Assembly (NCBI GenBank): GCA_008360975.2
Contig: CM039182.1
Span: forward strand, 60,306,016 to 60,370,015
Length of the DNA stretch: 64,000 bases
Reading direction: 5' to 3'
From: Lichenostomus cassidix
Lineage: Eukaryota > Chordata > Aves > Passeriformes > Meliphagidae
Every line of letters starts with the position of its first letter. Position 1 is the stretch's first letter. The position numbers and the translations under genes are program-made. The notes under the pieces are model-generated. The model saw only the letters and a program-made list of their open reading frames with translations, searched no databases and was not told the DNA's origin. Of the stretch, positions 50,055 to 60,275 are shown one piece after another.

Positions 50055-50217
50055 GATTCGTACCCCTGAAGACATCAGTCTCCTGCTCTGCAGGCTGGTA
50101 CTCGGCATCTTCCAGAGCTGCGACTGCCCCAGCAGTGGAACTGTCCATGGTCCTTGTAAGAACCTCCCTGAGGCCACTTTCATTTGTATGCACAACCAGA
50201 AATCCATGATTAGCCTC
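50055..50217 (-). other. GC-rich, coding-looking patch of unknown origin
   Basis: About 150 bases clearly richer in G and C than the surrounding DNA. On the minus strand one phase is open for over 100 codons (ATG at 50193-50191, open to 49816). In the GC-rich part it reads as an acidic, alanine-rich peptide containing AVAALEDAEYQPAEQETD. A possible 5' splice site (GG/GTACGA, 50064/50063) lies where the composition falls back to background. However, no pyrimidine-rich acceptor is visible upstream, and I recognise no protein family. It could be an isolated exon, a processed-pseudogene fragment or chance; the overlapping plus-strand frame (50029-50247) is equally long in this patch. Confidence 0.25.
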
Positions 50218-50247
50218 TCAGCTGGATTGGTTGCCTCCTTCTTATAG

Positions 50248-53200
50248 AAGACAGATTATCAGAGTTTGATATAAGTTATGGACACTTTATTTTGAAATTT
50301 TATGTACCAATTTTAATCATTTGATGCTGGGTTCTCTCTCGTGACTAAAACATAATTTTTGAATAAAATAAGAGGAAGCACATTTCTGGGGGAGAAAAGA
50401 AAAATGCACATGAACTTGAAAAGCCTCTCCTTTTATTTTTTTTCCTTTTTCACAATTTAATTTTAGTTCAAAGACCTTTGCTTTTTTTATTGAAGGAGGA
50501 ATGTTTAGTGGCAATGGCAGCATACGATTTCTCAAATTAAGCTTATTCTCAATAAGAAACATGGGCTAAAGCTGAAAAATAATGGAGAGAAGTTTTGGTT
50601 TTCGACACTTTGTGCTTCCATTTTTACGAAGCTGTAAAAATGGAAGCTGTAAAAGTTCTGGAAAGCATATTCTACCAAGAGGACTCATAGCAGTTTATGC
50701 ATTTCATGCATTGATTTAATCCATTCAAATCTCTTTTTGTTTCTTTCAATTCCATATTCAAAACATAGTGTCTAAAAAATTTTAATTTTATCAATGTCGC
50801 ATACAAAAAGAAAACTAAAGTATATTACTTGAAAGAGAAATAGGATGTTACTTCTAAAAATGCTTAAAAGTAAATAATCAATGCAGGTTGCCACAGGCCT
50901 ATCCTATCATACCATTAGACAACTTTAAAGAGACCAATAACAAGTTATTCTAAGTTGACATGTAGCACAGGGCTTTTTACATGTTTTCAACCACATTTGA
51001 GTGGCTTTCATCCTCCTTTCATGGAGTAAAACTCCATCTGAAAGAAATCTATGGAAGAGTAGAGTGAATAAGAAAGTTGATCTTGTCTTTTCATCCAAAG
51101 CAGAATCTTTAAGGTGCTCAGAGGGTATAAAAATGGGGTTAAAAATTAAATGGTGTAATTTAATTTTTAATATTTTGCTGGAATTCCTCAGCAATAAGAT
51201 GCTGAGTGAGTGAAATCTAGATGCCTTTTACTTATCTCAGTGCCCAGTGGGGAATCTCATAATAGAACAGAGTGGTAGGGACCACCTTCCAAACAGACCC
51301 ACCTGCTTCTAATTCAAACACATAGAACAAGATGTTTTACAATCCACACTGGATGTACTGCAATGAAAAGGGACACCTAGGATTCATAATCAGGGCCCTT
51401 GGATCTAGTTATTGACCTTGCTAGAACCACAACCTCAGGAAGACCAAGCGGCACCATAAACGATTGATCGATCATATCTGTTTACATTCACAGGATGCAT
51501 TTTGTTTTTCTTACTGAGTTACATTTGATACTGCTTCTTTCATTTGATCTCTTATGCTTCAGCAACTGTCATAGCTCTAAATTTACAGTATTCACCCTTT
51601 CGTTTGTATTGTAGTCATTGATCAAGAACAGAAAACTATTCTTTCCTTTTTAACTCTTGACACTGAAAATTCCTCTGAATATGATCCCAGCACAGAGAAA
51701 GAACTACTGATTTTCACTTTCAACTAAGTCACACAGTGAAGCAGGATCCTCAAGGACCTGTATAGCTGAGGAACAGTACAAAGGTCTCTACTAAAATTAC
51801 TTAGATGTTCTAGGATCTATGGGTCATTTCAAGGAACTCTAGAATGTGGTTTTAACATCAGCTTTTCCAAGATTTTGATTGTGGATATTATTTTCACCTG
51901 CTTTTTTACTTCTGATAGTTAGTTTCACACCTTTAGAGGAAAGTTTTTCTTGGTATGTTGAAATACCAGCTATATGTTCCCTCCACTTTTGGTTACAAGT
52001 GCAACATCTTGACAACTAGCTGTTGCTTGTTGCCTGAAAAAGCTTGGGAGAGACTCAACTTCAGTGAGTCTTCCTGAAGAAAATACTCTTTCCTAATTTA
52101 AATTACATGTATTTACTCTCATAGAGTTATTTAATGTTCTCAGGTTTGGGTCTATTTTGGGGTTTTGGCTAGCTGGTTGGGTTTTTGTTTGAGGGGTTTT
52201 TTTTTACCACTATAACACAAATAGGCTTTAACATAAAGTATTTTGTTATCATCTTTTCTTTCTCAAGCATTCACTCCACTAACTTCAGTAATGATAGAAT
52301 ATATTTTTAATAAACTATCAATAATGTATATTATCTGTCTTTATTTTTAAACATTCAAAAGTTAAAGGACTTTTATTCCATTTGTACATTTTAATTTTAA
52401 TGGCGTCATTGTGGCTGTTGTTTTCTGTGGTTTCTAGTTATGCTGCTGACCTACCATGTTGAATTTATATATCTCTTTCAGATGTGTATCTCCACTTGCA
52501 TCCCTCAAGTGTTTGCCTTTATGCTCAGAAGTGAACACAAACTATCTATGTGTGGAGTGGTTCAAAAATTTCTGTTCTGTAGCAAAATTGCATTTTCTCC
52601 CTTGCATTTGAATAAGTAATGGTAGAAATGCTTTCCAATTTACTATGCCTCTATATAATTTAATATATAATTATATAATTCTACTGTAGGATCTGTCTTC
52701 TCTTCTAGTTCTGTGCTAATCCATCTCCTAGTAATGTTATAAATTTCACTTCTCTAAGGCCTGTAATAATGACATTCACAATGCTTATGTTTATTCTGAA
52801 TGATCAAATTAGTTATACCTTGATTAAATATTATTTATATCTACTGATGACTACAGAACAGAAGAAGAACATCTAATACTCATAAATGCTGCGACAACTG
52901 GAGTTGTTTATGAGATACACACACACAGACACCAGTTCATCTTTTTAGCTACAGGAATCAAAGAAGTCCAGGAAAAAAAGCCACACAAGCATAAACAACT
53001 ATTCTGAAGTGATGACCCATAGCATGAATAAGAAAGAATAATCTCTCTTGGGTGAACTTGAAATGTTAACCAGGAGAATTTACTTCCAAAATGTTTTCCA
53101 GGTGTATATATAGCCACTCATCAGCAAACCCACAATTTGGGAACATTACAGTAGGGCTACACTTGCAGTAGTTTCCATACATTATTCAGATACATCTCAA

Positions 53201-53713
53201 CAGTTTTTAGTCATCTGTGATATCAATTTAGGAGTAGATACCATGTTAGAAAAAGCAGCTAGTCAATCAGAGTTCTGCTATTTCGAAAGTCCTGGGGCAA
53301 GCAAGACCTTGTGTGCACATGGATTCTGTGGATTAACCTTGGCAAATCACGTGGAGCAGAAATACAGCAATTCCAACAATTAGCTTTCTTTGAACAAAAT
53401 CTGAACAATTTTTAAGTGTTTTACAAGTTAATACTGCACCTGAAAGAGATACTGTACATCCAGTGATGCTAAATATCCTCAAATGTAAAATCAAAGTTTA
53501 TCGAAGTTGTGTATATATAAACCCACTTTGCTTTGCAGTAGCATACCAGTTCTTGTAGGCATGTAGAGCTGCAATTTAGGTTAACAAATCCTAGCCCACT
53601 GTTCTGTCCTGGCCAATTTTTAGAAAAGATTTGGCTAAAATTCTCTATAAAATTGATGCTGTAATATATTTCCTGTCCACCCTATATTTGTGCAGCACTT
53701 AGCAGCTACTTCT
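50248..53713. other. Unique AT-rich non-coding sequence
   Basis: No gene or repeat family recognised. A small direct repeat (GAAGCTGTAAAA twice within 50,628-50,655) and AT-only runs near 52,655-52,682 are the only local features. Confidence 0.5.
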
Positions 53714-53867
53714 TGTTTTGGTTGGAAAAGACCTTTAAGATCATCAAGCCCAACTATAAACCTAACACTGCAAATCCACCACTAAACCATGTTCCTAAGC
53801 ACTGCATCTACGCATCCTTTAAATACTTCCAGGGTTGGTGACTCAACCACTTGCCTGGACAGCCTGT
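53714..53867 (-). mobile_element. CR1 LINE 3' end
   Basis: Plus-strand text GGTTGGAAAAGACCTTTAAG, ATCATCAAGCCCAACTATAA, CCACCACTAAACCATGTTCC and GGTTGGTGACTCAACCACTT is the inverted avian CR1 3' untranslated end almost word for word, running to GGACAGCCTG. The 8-base tail itself is missing; the left edge runs straight into unrelated sequence. Low divergence suggests it is younger than the 27.8 kb copy. Confidence 0.95.
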
Positions 53868-55946
53868 AATCCTCCATTTAAATCCATGTTACCTGTTAAG
53901 TACAGTGAATCTAAGATAGTTTACAGAAAAATGGTGGATTTTTTTCCAAAATGAGCAAGTTTTACAATTCTGTAATAGAAAGGAAAATCAGTTCAGTAAG
54001 AGAAGCAATCTATTAGGCATTGACTGTGAACAAAGGGAATTCTGTGGCACTGAGAAAGGTATTCTAAAAGACAGAAAAACTTTATAATATTTTTTTTAAT
54101 AGACTAAAAGAAAAGTTACTGCAATTACAAGTATTTTTTGTATTTTTGCTAAAATGTAAGCATCCTTCAGTGTGTTACAAAGCATGTTGCCCTGCTGGGG
54201 TTTTGCAAGGTCCCACCAATTTTTGTGTGACTAGTCTGTGTCATTTAAAAATAAAAGATCATTACATAACAGAAAGAGGAAAGATAAATAAGGGACATTG
54301 GTGTTCAGAAAGCTTTTGATGTGCGTAGAGAGTCAGATTTTATCAAGAACACATTGTAATTCAGAAGGATTTTTGTCTTTAGTCCATTGTTATGGTGAAA
54401 TGTGCCACTGAAGTTGAAGGAATTATGGAATACATGAATCTAGTATCTTTTTTTTTCAGGCCTTCCATTTCAGATTAATGGCAGACATAACTAAGGAGAG
54501 AGGTATACTCACTTTCTTGTTGAATTCTAAAAGTCTGTCTTAATTCTTACCTGTAACACTTCCCCTCACCTTTGAAATGTCACACGCAATTATAATTTAC
54601 TTTCTTACAGGGAAAATATCTAGGGACATTCCCTTAAGAACTAGTAATATAAGTCCAGATAACAAGAGAACTTTATGTGTGTAACAAAGGAACCTGTCTG
54701 AACACAATGCTTTTGAAGAGCTATGTTGTCAAAAGTAGCTGATGGTTTGTAATGAGCTGAGCAAACAAAGAAGATACTTAAAAAGAGGGCTTTCAAATAT
54801 ATCAGAATAGTAGGTTTGCCATGGAGACATCAGTTTGCTCCACAAAATGTTGATAATTCTATCTCAGTCTGTGCTATGTCTATATGTGTTCTATACAAAG
54901 AAAGAAAAAAGTGGCTCTGAGTAACCGTAGTATTAACCATGATTATACATTTCTGGGAACAAATCAGCACATCAGAATTGGACCGTGCTATAATCCTGAA
55001 AGGAAGAAATAAGAAAAAATAATTATTTTTGACTAATTGAAACCTGAGTTAGACTAGCACTTGTGGTCTCTTCCATATTGGAAAAACCTAGTTGCATTAC
55101 AAAAACAAGTTTTTGTACAGCATTAGTATCTACTCAAATGGCATGAAGTAAATTTTAGTTGTCTCTGGTGTGCAAAATTTTGAAGACATTCTTCTAAAGG
55201 AAATGAGGCATTTCCAGCCTACTAGTTGCCCTATTTTTTCAGGCTTAGTTAAGTAAGGTCCCATGCACAATAAATATGCATATATTAATATAGTGCCTGA
55301 CAGTCCTTGAGGATTGATTTATGGAATGAAAAGAATTTTTATTTTATGAGCACAAAAATGAAAGAGACTAATGTCCCTACAAAGGTATTATTACAGGAAT
55401 AACATATACACTTGTAAGGAGAAAACTACCAACCCTATCCTTATTTTCCATTTTGCTCTCAACAAAGAACAATAAAAACTTCAGTTGGTCATTACAAAGC
55501 TTATTCTCTATTTGAAAATGCTGCCATACAAGAGAATAGAATCTGAAGAGCCACAGGTTTTTTGCACCTATGGGCATGCAGAGAAGAAGGGGAATTAGAT
55601 AACATCTGTTTCATGGTCTGCGCAGATTTTTCTCTTTCCAATGGATACTGTTATGCTCACAAAAGAAGCACTTAAACAATTTCCATGCAGCTGGATAGAT
55701 TATTTCATGTTATTCCATGTCATCCTGGCATCCAACCCAATTGTCTTTCTGACATGACAAAGCAGATGCTCCAAGTTTCATATGTGATGAAACCTTTTCA
55801 GCAGCTGTGAATCAAATGCTTACAAGAAAAGTAAGTCTAATAAGTGCCTCCAGGTTATTTTCAAATTAAGACATTCAAATTAAATGGTTTCAATATTGTC
55901 AATCTTTGAAAAAGTGATTGTTTGATTTCAATACAGGCTGAAAAGA
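53868..55946. other. Unique non-coding sequence
   Basis: Nothing recognised beyond short T and A runs near 54,090 and 54,450. Confidence 0.55.
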
Positions 55947-56234
55947 TGTCGCTGTTGAGCAGCTAGCAGAGTAATGAAGGCACCAGTTTTCAGTGGCAAG
56001 AAGGAATGACCTTTATTGTTTTGATTTCATCACATATATAGAGTTCTCAAAAGTCACCCAGATTGGTCAGTCAGAAGCCTTCCCCCAGGCCTGATTGGCC
56101 AGGCCTGCACTGTCCAAGTTCTGGGACACTGTTCCAACAACATCCAAACTTTATCTTTATTTATAAAACACAAGAAAACTTCTCATGGGAAAAACCTGTG
56201 CTAGCCACAAAAAGATTTCCCGATACATTCAAGA
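55947..56234 (-). mobile_element. Probable solo LTR of an avian endogenous retrovirus
   Basis: On the minus strand the order of signals is that of a short LTR. A U3 segment contains two CCAAT boxes (plus-strand ATTGG at 56062-56066 and 56094-56098), then a TATA-like CTATATATG (about 56043-56033), then a polyadenylation signal AATAAA (56017-56012), then a short U5. The outer ends read TGTCGCTG and, on the other strand, TGTATCGGG, so both carry the terminal TG. One CCAAT box sits inside a perfect 7-base palindrome (AGGCCTG at 56087-56093, CAGGCCT at 56100-56106). No convincing target-site duplication was found, so both borders are uncertain by several bases. No internal retroviral sequence flanks it. 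Confidence 0.6.
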
Positions 56235-57079
56235 ACATGCTGGGAAGAAGTATCCTGAAAAAAAAATAGAGTTAAAGTATCAATAATTGCTGCCTCTTTT
56301 CAAAATATAATATTCTATCTAGCGCTAGCAACTAAACAGAGAAAAAAAAATGGTGGGAAAAAAAACGTCCCTAGTTAATTGCATTTTCTAGATTTGCTTC
56401 TAGCCTGACACATTACACTGCCCACCTGCAGTCATTTACCTCTAGCTGTGAACATTTTCATCAGACAGCAGTATGTCCTCTTGTAAACACAAACATTGCA
56501 GTCCAGAAACTTCTAAACTTTCTGTTTGGAACTTTTTTTGCCAGGAAAGAAAACACCAGCAAATACTGAAGCACTTATCAGCAAGAATGGCATGGAACCT
56601 TCCTGTCAATCAGTCAGTGGAGAGACATGAAACATGTGCCCCATCTTCCTAAAAGAGTCTTCTTGTCATTTCTCCGAAAGCACACTAAAGGAAAGAGATA
56701 AAATTATTTCAGCTAAATATGAAAATGTTTGTCAGTTTGTAGCCACTTATCAACACTGAATTTCAGAATCATAAACTTGCACTGCATAGATCTCTTTGAA
56801 AATATGTGTCAAAAAGTACTGTTAATGAACACAGAAAGCACAGTGCTGAATGAGACTAAGAATCTCTGTCTTTGATGGAAGTCATGCAGACCTTTTCCTC
56901 AGAAGTGAATAATATGTTGGTTGCCAGAGATGCCGCACTGGGAAATAAAAGAAAAATCAAATTATTTGCACACTAATTTTCTAAGATTTGCTGCTGTTAC
57001 AACATGAGAAAATTTAAGCATGGGAAAAGAATTTACAATTACGTATATTTGACTACATATACATGAAGATATGGAAGAC
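56235..57079. other. Unique non-coding sequence between LTRs
   Basis: No retroviral coding sequence is visible here, so the flanking LTRs are separate insertions and not the two ends of one provirus. Their opposite orientation agrees. Confidence 0.6.
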
Positions 57080-57410
57080 TGGCAATTTTGGCTGGGGTGG
57101 AGTTAATTTTCTTCACAGTAACTTCTATGGGGCTGTGTTTTGGATGTGCTGAAAACAGGGTTGAAAACACAGGAGTGTTTTTCTTATTGCTCAGCAGGGC
57201 TCACACAGCATCAAGGCTTTTTCTGCTTCTCAACACACCCCACCAACAAGGAGGGTTGGGATGCCCAAGAATTTGGGAGAAGACACAGCCAGGACAGCTG
57301 ATCCCAACTGACAAAGAGACATTCCACACCCTATAACACCTTTCCAGCATATAAAGCTGGGGGAGGAAGGGTGAAGGGGGACCATTTGGAGTCTTGAAAA
57401 AAAGAGGATG
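57080..57410 (+). mobile_element. 5' part of an ERVL-type avian LTR
   Basis: Starts with TGGCAATTTTGGCTGGGGTG and GAGTTAATTTTCTTC, a start I know from common LTR families of songbirds and other birds (TguLTR5-like). Characteristic blocks follow: GGGCTGTGTTTTGGAT, CACAGCCAGGACAGCTGA (57280-57305), ATTCCACACCCTATAACACC and a TATA box in CAGCATATAAAGCTGGG (57346-57362). Similarity fades after ACCATTTGGAG, and no polyadenylation signal or U5 follows, so the LTR is truncated just downstream of its promoter. The exact right edge is uncertain. The family name is from memory. Confidence 0.8.
57349..57356 (+). promoter_or_regulatory. TATA box of the ERVL-type LTR
   Basis: ATATAAAG, placed just before the point where U3 would pass into R in this LTR class. 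The downstream R/U5 is lost, so any transcript started here would run into flanking DNA. Confidence 0.5.
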
Positions 57411-57629
57411 CGCTTTATTGCACTGGTCAGTGTTGTATCTAACAAATGTTATGTAAGAATATGTACACATGATGCACATATCAGATAAAGATGATAACCT
57501 TGAGTTGAGTACATTCTGTGACAGATGGGGACTTTTTCAAAGAAGGCCCAAAGATCTCATGAACCTAGTGTCAAAAATAGGGGGCGAAATGTCCATACTC
57601 TACAGAATTGCAAATCGAGCTTTAATGAT
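57411..57629. other. Spacer between two LTRs, origin unknown
   Basis: About 220 bases that match neither the U5 expected for the LTR on the left nor the LTR on the right. It may be old unique sequence or degraded R/U5. Nothing firm can be said. Confidence 0.4.
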
Positions 57630-57851
57630 ATTCACTGTTGCGATTTATAGGATGTTCCAGCAGACTTTACCCTAGAGCTTCTCTACCCAGCCCGGTTCAG
57701 CGCCTCAGTGCTCCAAACCCTCTGTCCCAGGGCTGGACACTTCGCTCTCACCGGCCGGGGAGCCATAAGGCTAGCTCTGGTTCGTCTGCTTCCACAACTG
57801 GCGGTGATAAAGGAGGCGAGGAGGGTCTATGCGTTGTGTCCATGGAAGATG

Positions 57852-57857
57852 TTTATT
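57852..57857 (-). terminator. LTR polyadenylation signal
   Basis: AATAAA on the minus strand (within GCGAATAAACATC), about 115 bases downstream of the TATA box, as expected for an R region ending shortly after it. Confidence 0.7.
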
Positions 57858-57970
57858 CGCATGGTGCAGCAGAGGCCAACGACCTCCCCGAGGCAGAGAT
57901 GCCTCGAGGGCGAAGGCCTCACAGGCTCAGCACATGTGGAGCATAGACAGCAAGATGGCGGAGGGTAAGG

Positions 57971-57980
57971 GGTTTTATAG
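57971..57980 (-). promoter_or_regulatory. TATA box of the solo LTR
   Basis: Minus-strand CTATAAAACC, about 80 bases downstream of the duplicated CCAAT units. Transcription would start about 25-30 bases further, near 57,945, and run leftward. Confidence 0.75.
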
Positions 57981-58058
57981 GGAAACAGAGAGGGGCAGGG
58001 ACAGCACACTGGCCCAGTGACCTCTGGGTACAGGGGCGGTACAGGGGCAGAGTTAGGA

Positions 58059-58170
58059 GTACAGGAACCAATAGGGGAAACCTGAGAGTGTGGCCAGGGC
58101 CACGTGGGGTTAGGGTACAGGAACCAATAGGGAAAACTGGGGGCGTGGCTAGGACTATGTGGAGTAGGGG
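58059..58170 (-). promoter_or_regulatory. Duplicated 56-bp U3 unit with CCAAT boxes
   Basis: Two head-to-tail units, 58059-58114 and 58115-58170, both beginning GTACAGGAACCAATAGGG. Each holds a CCAAT box (58068-58072 and 58124-58128) and a GTGG(C)/GCGTGG motif. Tandem U3 units of this kind act as enhancers in retroviral LTRs. The left unit also carries a CACGTGG E-box-like word that the right one has lost. Confidence 0.8.
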
Positions 58171-58248
58171 AGGCAGGACAATAGGTGACAAGTACAGTCG
58201 TTAAGAAAGGGGTGTGGGGAACTTGCAGCCATTATCACAATAATTCAC

Positions 58249-58897
58249 TTCAGCCCTGCTGGGTGAATGTTTTTTAGGATTTGGTATTGAAAATGTTCCA
58301 CAAAAAAGCAGGATTCCACATGTGGAAATACACTGGATTGGAATACAAAGGAAATAATTGCTTTATCGTTTATCACGTGGAAGCAAATGTTGTTACTTGG
58401 GTGGCAGAACACTGTAGATACCACTGATTTTTTTGTTGTTGTTAGCATATGTTTTGGATGATGATATGACTAACTCTGAAGTCACAACTGACTTCTCTAA
58501 TCCCTCACAAAGGATAATAAAAAGTAATTGCACCCTACATCATTAGATAAGGAGAAAGAGAGCATTTCTGTGCCTGTTTGTTTACTTCTGGTTGGTTATT
58601 GGCTCTGTTTTTTCAGTTCTTATAAGTACACTGCAATAGAAACCGAGAGAAACTATTTCATCCCTGGTACAAGCAGAGGTCTTATAAAATATTTTTTCAG
58701 GTTTTTTTTCTCTCAGTTTTTCTTCAAAATAAGGAGATTAATTTTGTAATCTAGTCAAGGCAGGGAAATTTTAAGCATGGATTGATTGTTCTTCAGTAGT
58801 GTGATATGGGAATTCCTGGGTGATGTGTTTTACTCATTATTATTCAGGCATTAAAGTAAATTGTTATAATGTTCCATTTCAATCATAAAAAGTGTGT
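58249..58897. other. Unique non-coding sequence
   Basis: AT-rich DNA resumes abruptly after the target duplication. Nothing recognised. Confidence 0.6.
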
Positions 58898-58918
58898 CTT
58901 TATTTATTTATTTATTTA
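58898..58918. repeat. (TTTA)n short microsatellite
   Basis: Five TTTA units followed by CGGG. Confidence 0.9.
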
Positions 58919-59700
58919 CGGGCATCTTAAGCTGTGTTGTGTACTGCAGGTTTTTGGGGTATTGATCTTCAACCTTGCTGACAAGGCAATCTGTAATAAT
59001 GGCAAATAGGGAAACAAATTCTAAGAGAGTTCAGGGATTGTAATTAAAAATATATATATTTTTAACTTCATTTTGTCAACCCTTGTTATTCATTATAGTA
59101 TTTACAAGATTCCGTGTCTCATCATAAAACAATGACATTGAAAATACTGCCATATCACATACATTCAGCTTCTAGGAAAAATTGTGCCAGATTAAAGACA
59201 AATGGTTTCTCAAAAATTTTCATGTCTTTAACATCTCAGTACTTTTATGAATGAAAGTTGATAGGTACCAGGAGAGATGCCAGGCTGTCCTATCTTCTAG
59301 ACAGACCTATTCCCCTGGCTGAGCTGTAGTACAGATCTTGAAAACCTGATGATATCCTCTGTGCACATGCAAACAAACTATGCCATGGATTTAATGTGAG
59401 CACGATGACTCTCTGTGTAATGCTTGTGAAATAGGTTTGGTGCTTTTCAGAATCATCGATCTGACTATGAAGAGCATAAAGTACACCGTATTGAGAAAAT
59501 CCCATGTAAAATGTGGTAAAGCCTAGCCAGGAACCATTTTGGTGGAAGACTACCACTGCCACTGCTTCTAGAGGAAAACCTCTGTGTTCCATGGAAACTA
59601 CCAGAGATTTTGTGCCACAAACTATACAGGAAGGAGATTTGGAGCATGGCTGTGTGTTTACTATTTCCACTCATAATAATCTTCCAAGAGTTTCATGTTC
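58919..59700. other. Unique non-coding sequence with 22-bp AT palindrome
   Basis: A perfect AT-only palindrome lies at 59044-59065 (core AAAAATATATATATTTTT). A 126-codon minus-strand frame at 59290-59670 has no domain and is read as chance. Confidence 0.5.
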
Positions 59701-60275
59701 ACAGAATTGCAGAATCACAGAATGTTTCAAGTTGGAGGTCATTTTTTCAACACCCTGGCTCAAACAGAACCACCTACAGCAAGCTGTCCATGATTGTGTC
59801 CAGATGACTTTTGAATATCTCTAAGGATAAAAGCTCCTCAACTTCTCTGAAGAACCCATGCCTGTGCTTAATCACCCTCACAGTAAAAATGACATTCAGA
59901 CAACCCCTCTTGTATTTCAGTTTATGCCCACAGCCTCTGGTCCAGTCATTGCTACTACTGAAAGAGTCTGGCTCCCTCGTTTTTGCATCCTCCCTTCAGA
60001 TATTTATCCATATTAATAAGATTCCCCCCTGAACCTTCTCTTCTCTAGGCTAAACAAGTGATCTTGCTCAGTCTAATGTTGTCCAAGTCACCAGCAGCCT
60101 TCTTTACAGCAAGGGCACTCTGGCTAATGTTCCTCTTGGTGCCCACCAGGACCACCAGATCTTTTTCTGCTGAGCTGCTTTCCAGCTGGGTGTCCCCCAG
60201 CATATATTCATGCACAGGATTGTTCCTCCCAGGCAGTGGCCTCCAAATGGGCTTTGTACCACTCTGTATCACTAT
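59701..60275 (-). mobile_element. CR1 LINE 3' end with internal deletion in ORF2
   Basis: The plus strand opens with the inverted 3' tail (CAGAATTGCAGAATCACAGA), then TTCAAGTTGGAGGTC and the whole CR1 3' untranslated text (GCTCCTCAACTTCTCTG, CACCCTCACAGTAAAAATGA, GATATTTATCCATATTAATA, AAGATTCCCCCCTGAAC). From about 60,275 leftward on the minus strand lies ORF2 C-terminal coding sequence with GRNNPVHEYMLGD, LESSSAEKDLVVLV and SQSALAVKKAAG. This passes directly into a [11 protein letters not shown] block, so the intervening 60-65 codons (normally [20 protein letters not shown] onward) are deleted. It is 5' truncated and inactive. It is the longest and most complete CR1 copy in the window. Confidence 0.95.

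Larger units (their letters stand above)
57630..58248 (-). mobile_element. Complete solo LTR (avian ERV) with 6-bp target duplication
   Basis: A GC- and CpG-rich block of about 607 bases (57636-58242) stands out in AT-rich DNA. Its ends are imperfect inverted repeats: TGTTGCGAT on the plus strand and TATTGTGAT on the minus strand, with the U3-side TG mutated to TA. It is flanked by identical ATTCAC direct repeats at 57630-57635 and 58243-58248, a 6-base target duplication. Read on the minus strand it has a U3 with a duplicated 56-base unit and CCAAT boxes, a TATA box (CTATAAAACC), a polyadenylation signal (AATAAA) and about 215 bases downstream as U5. No gag, pol or env sequence remains, so it is a solo LTR left by recombination between the two LTRs of a provirus. 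The 6-base duplication fits the alpha/beta-retrovirus-like (ERVK-type) group; the family name is unknown to me. Confidence 0.9.

Noticed and set aside
57638..58009. Overlapping GC-rich ORFs and a CpG cluster as a host gene with a CpG-island promoter
   Set aside because: The whole block is explained by a retroviral LTR with inverted ends, a target duplication, a TATA box and a polyadenylation signal.
55947..58248. The flanking LTRs as the two ends of one provirus
   Set aside because: They belong to different families, differ in orientation and length, and no gag, pol or env sequence lies between them.
59290..59670. 126-codon minus-strand ORF
   Set aside because: No domain or splice context, and shadowed by open frames in other phases.
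60045..60272. 75-codon minus-strand ORF and its overlapping neighbours as host genes
   Set aside because: The translation matches the CR1 LINE ORF2 C-terminus, so it is transposon-derived.
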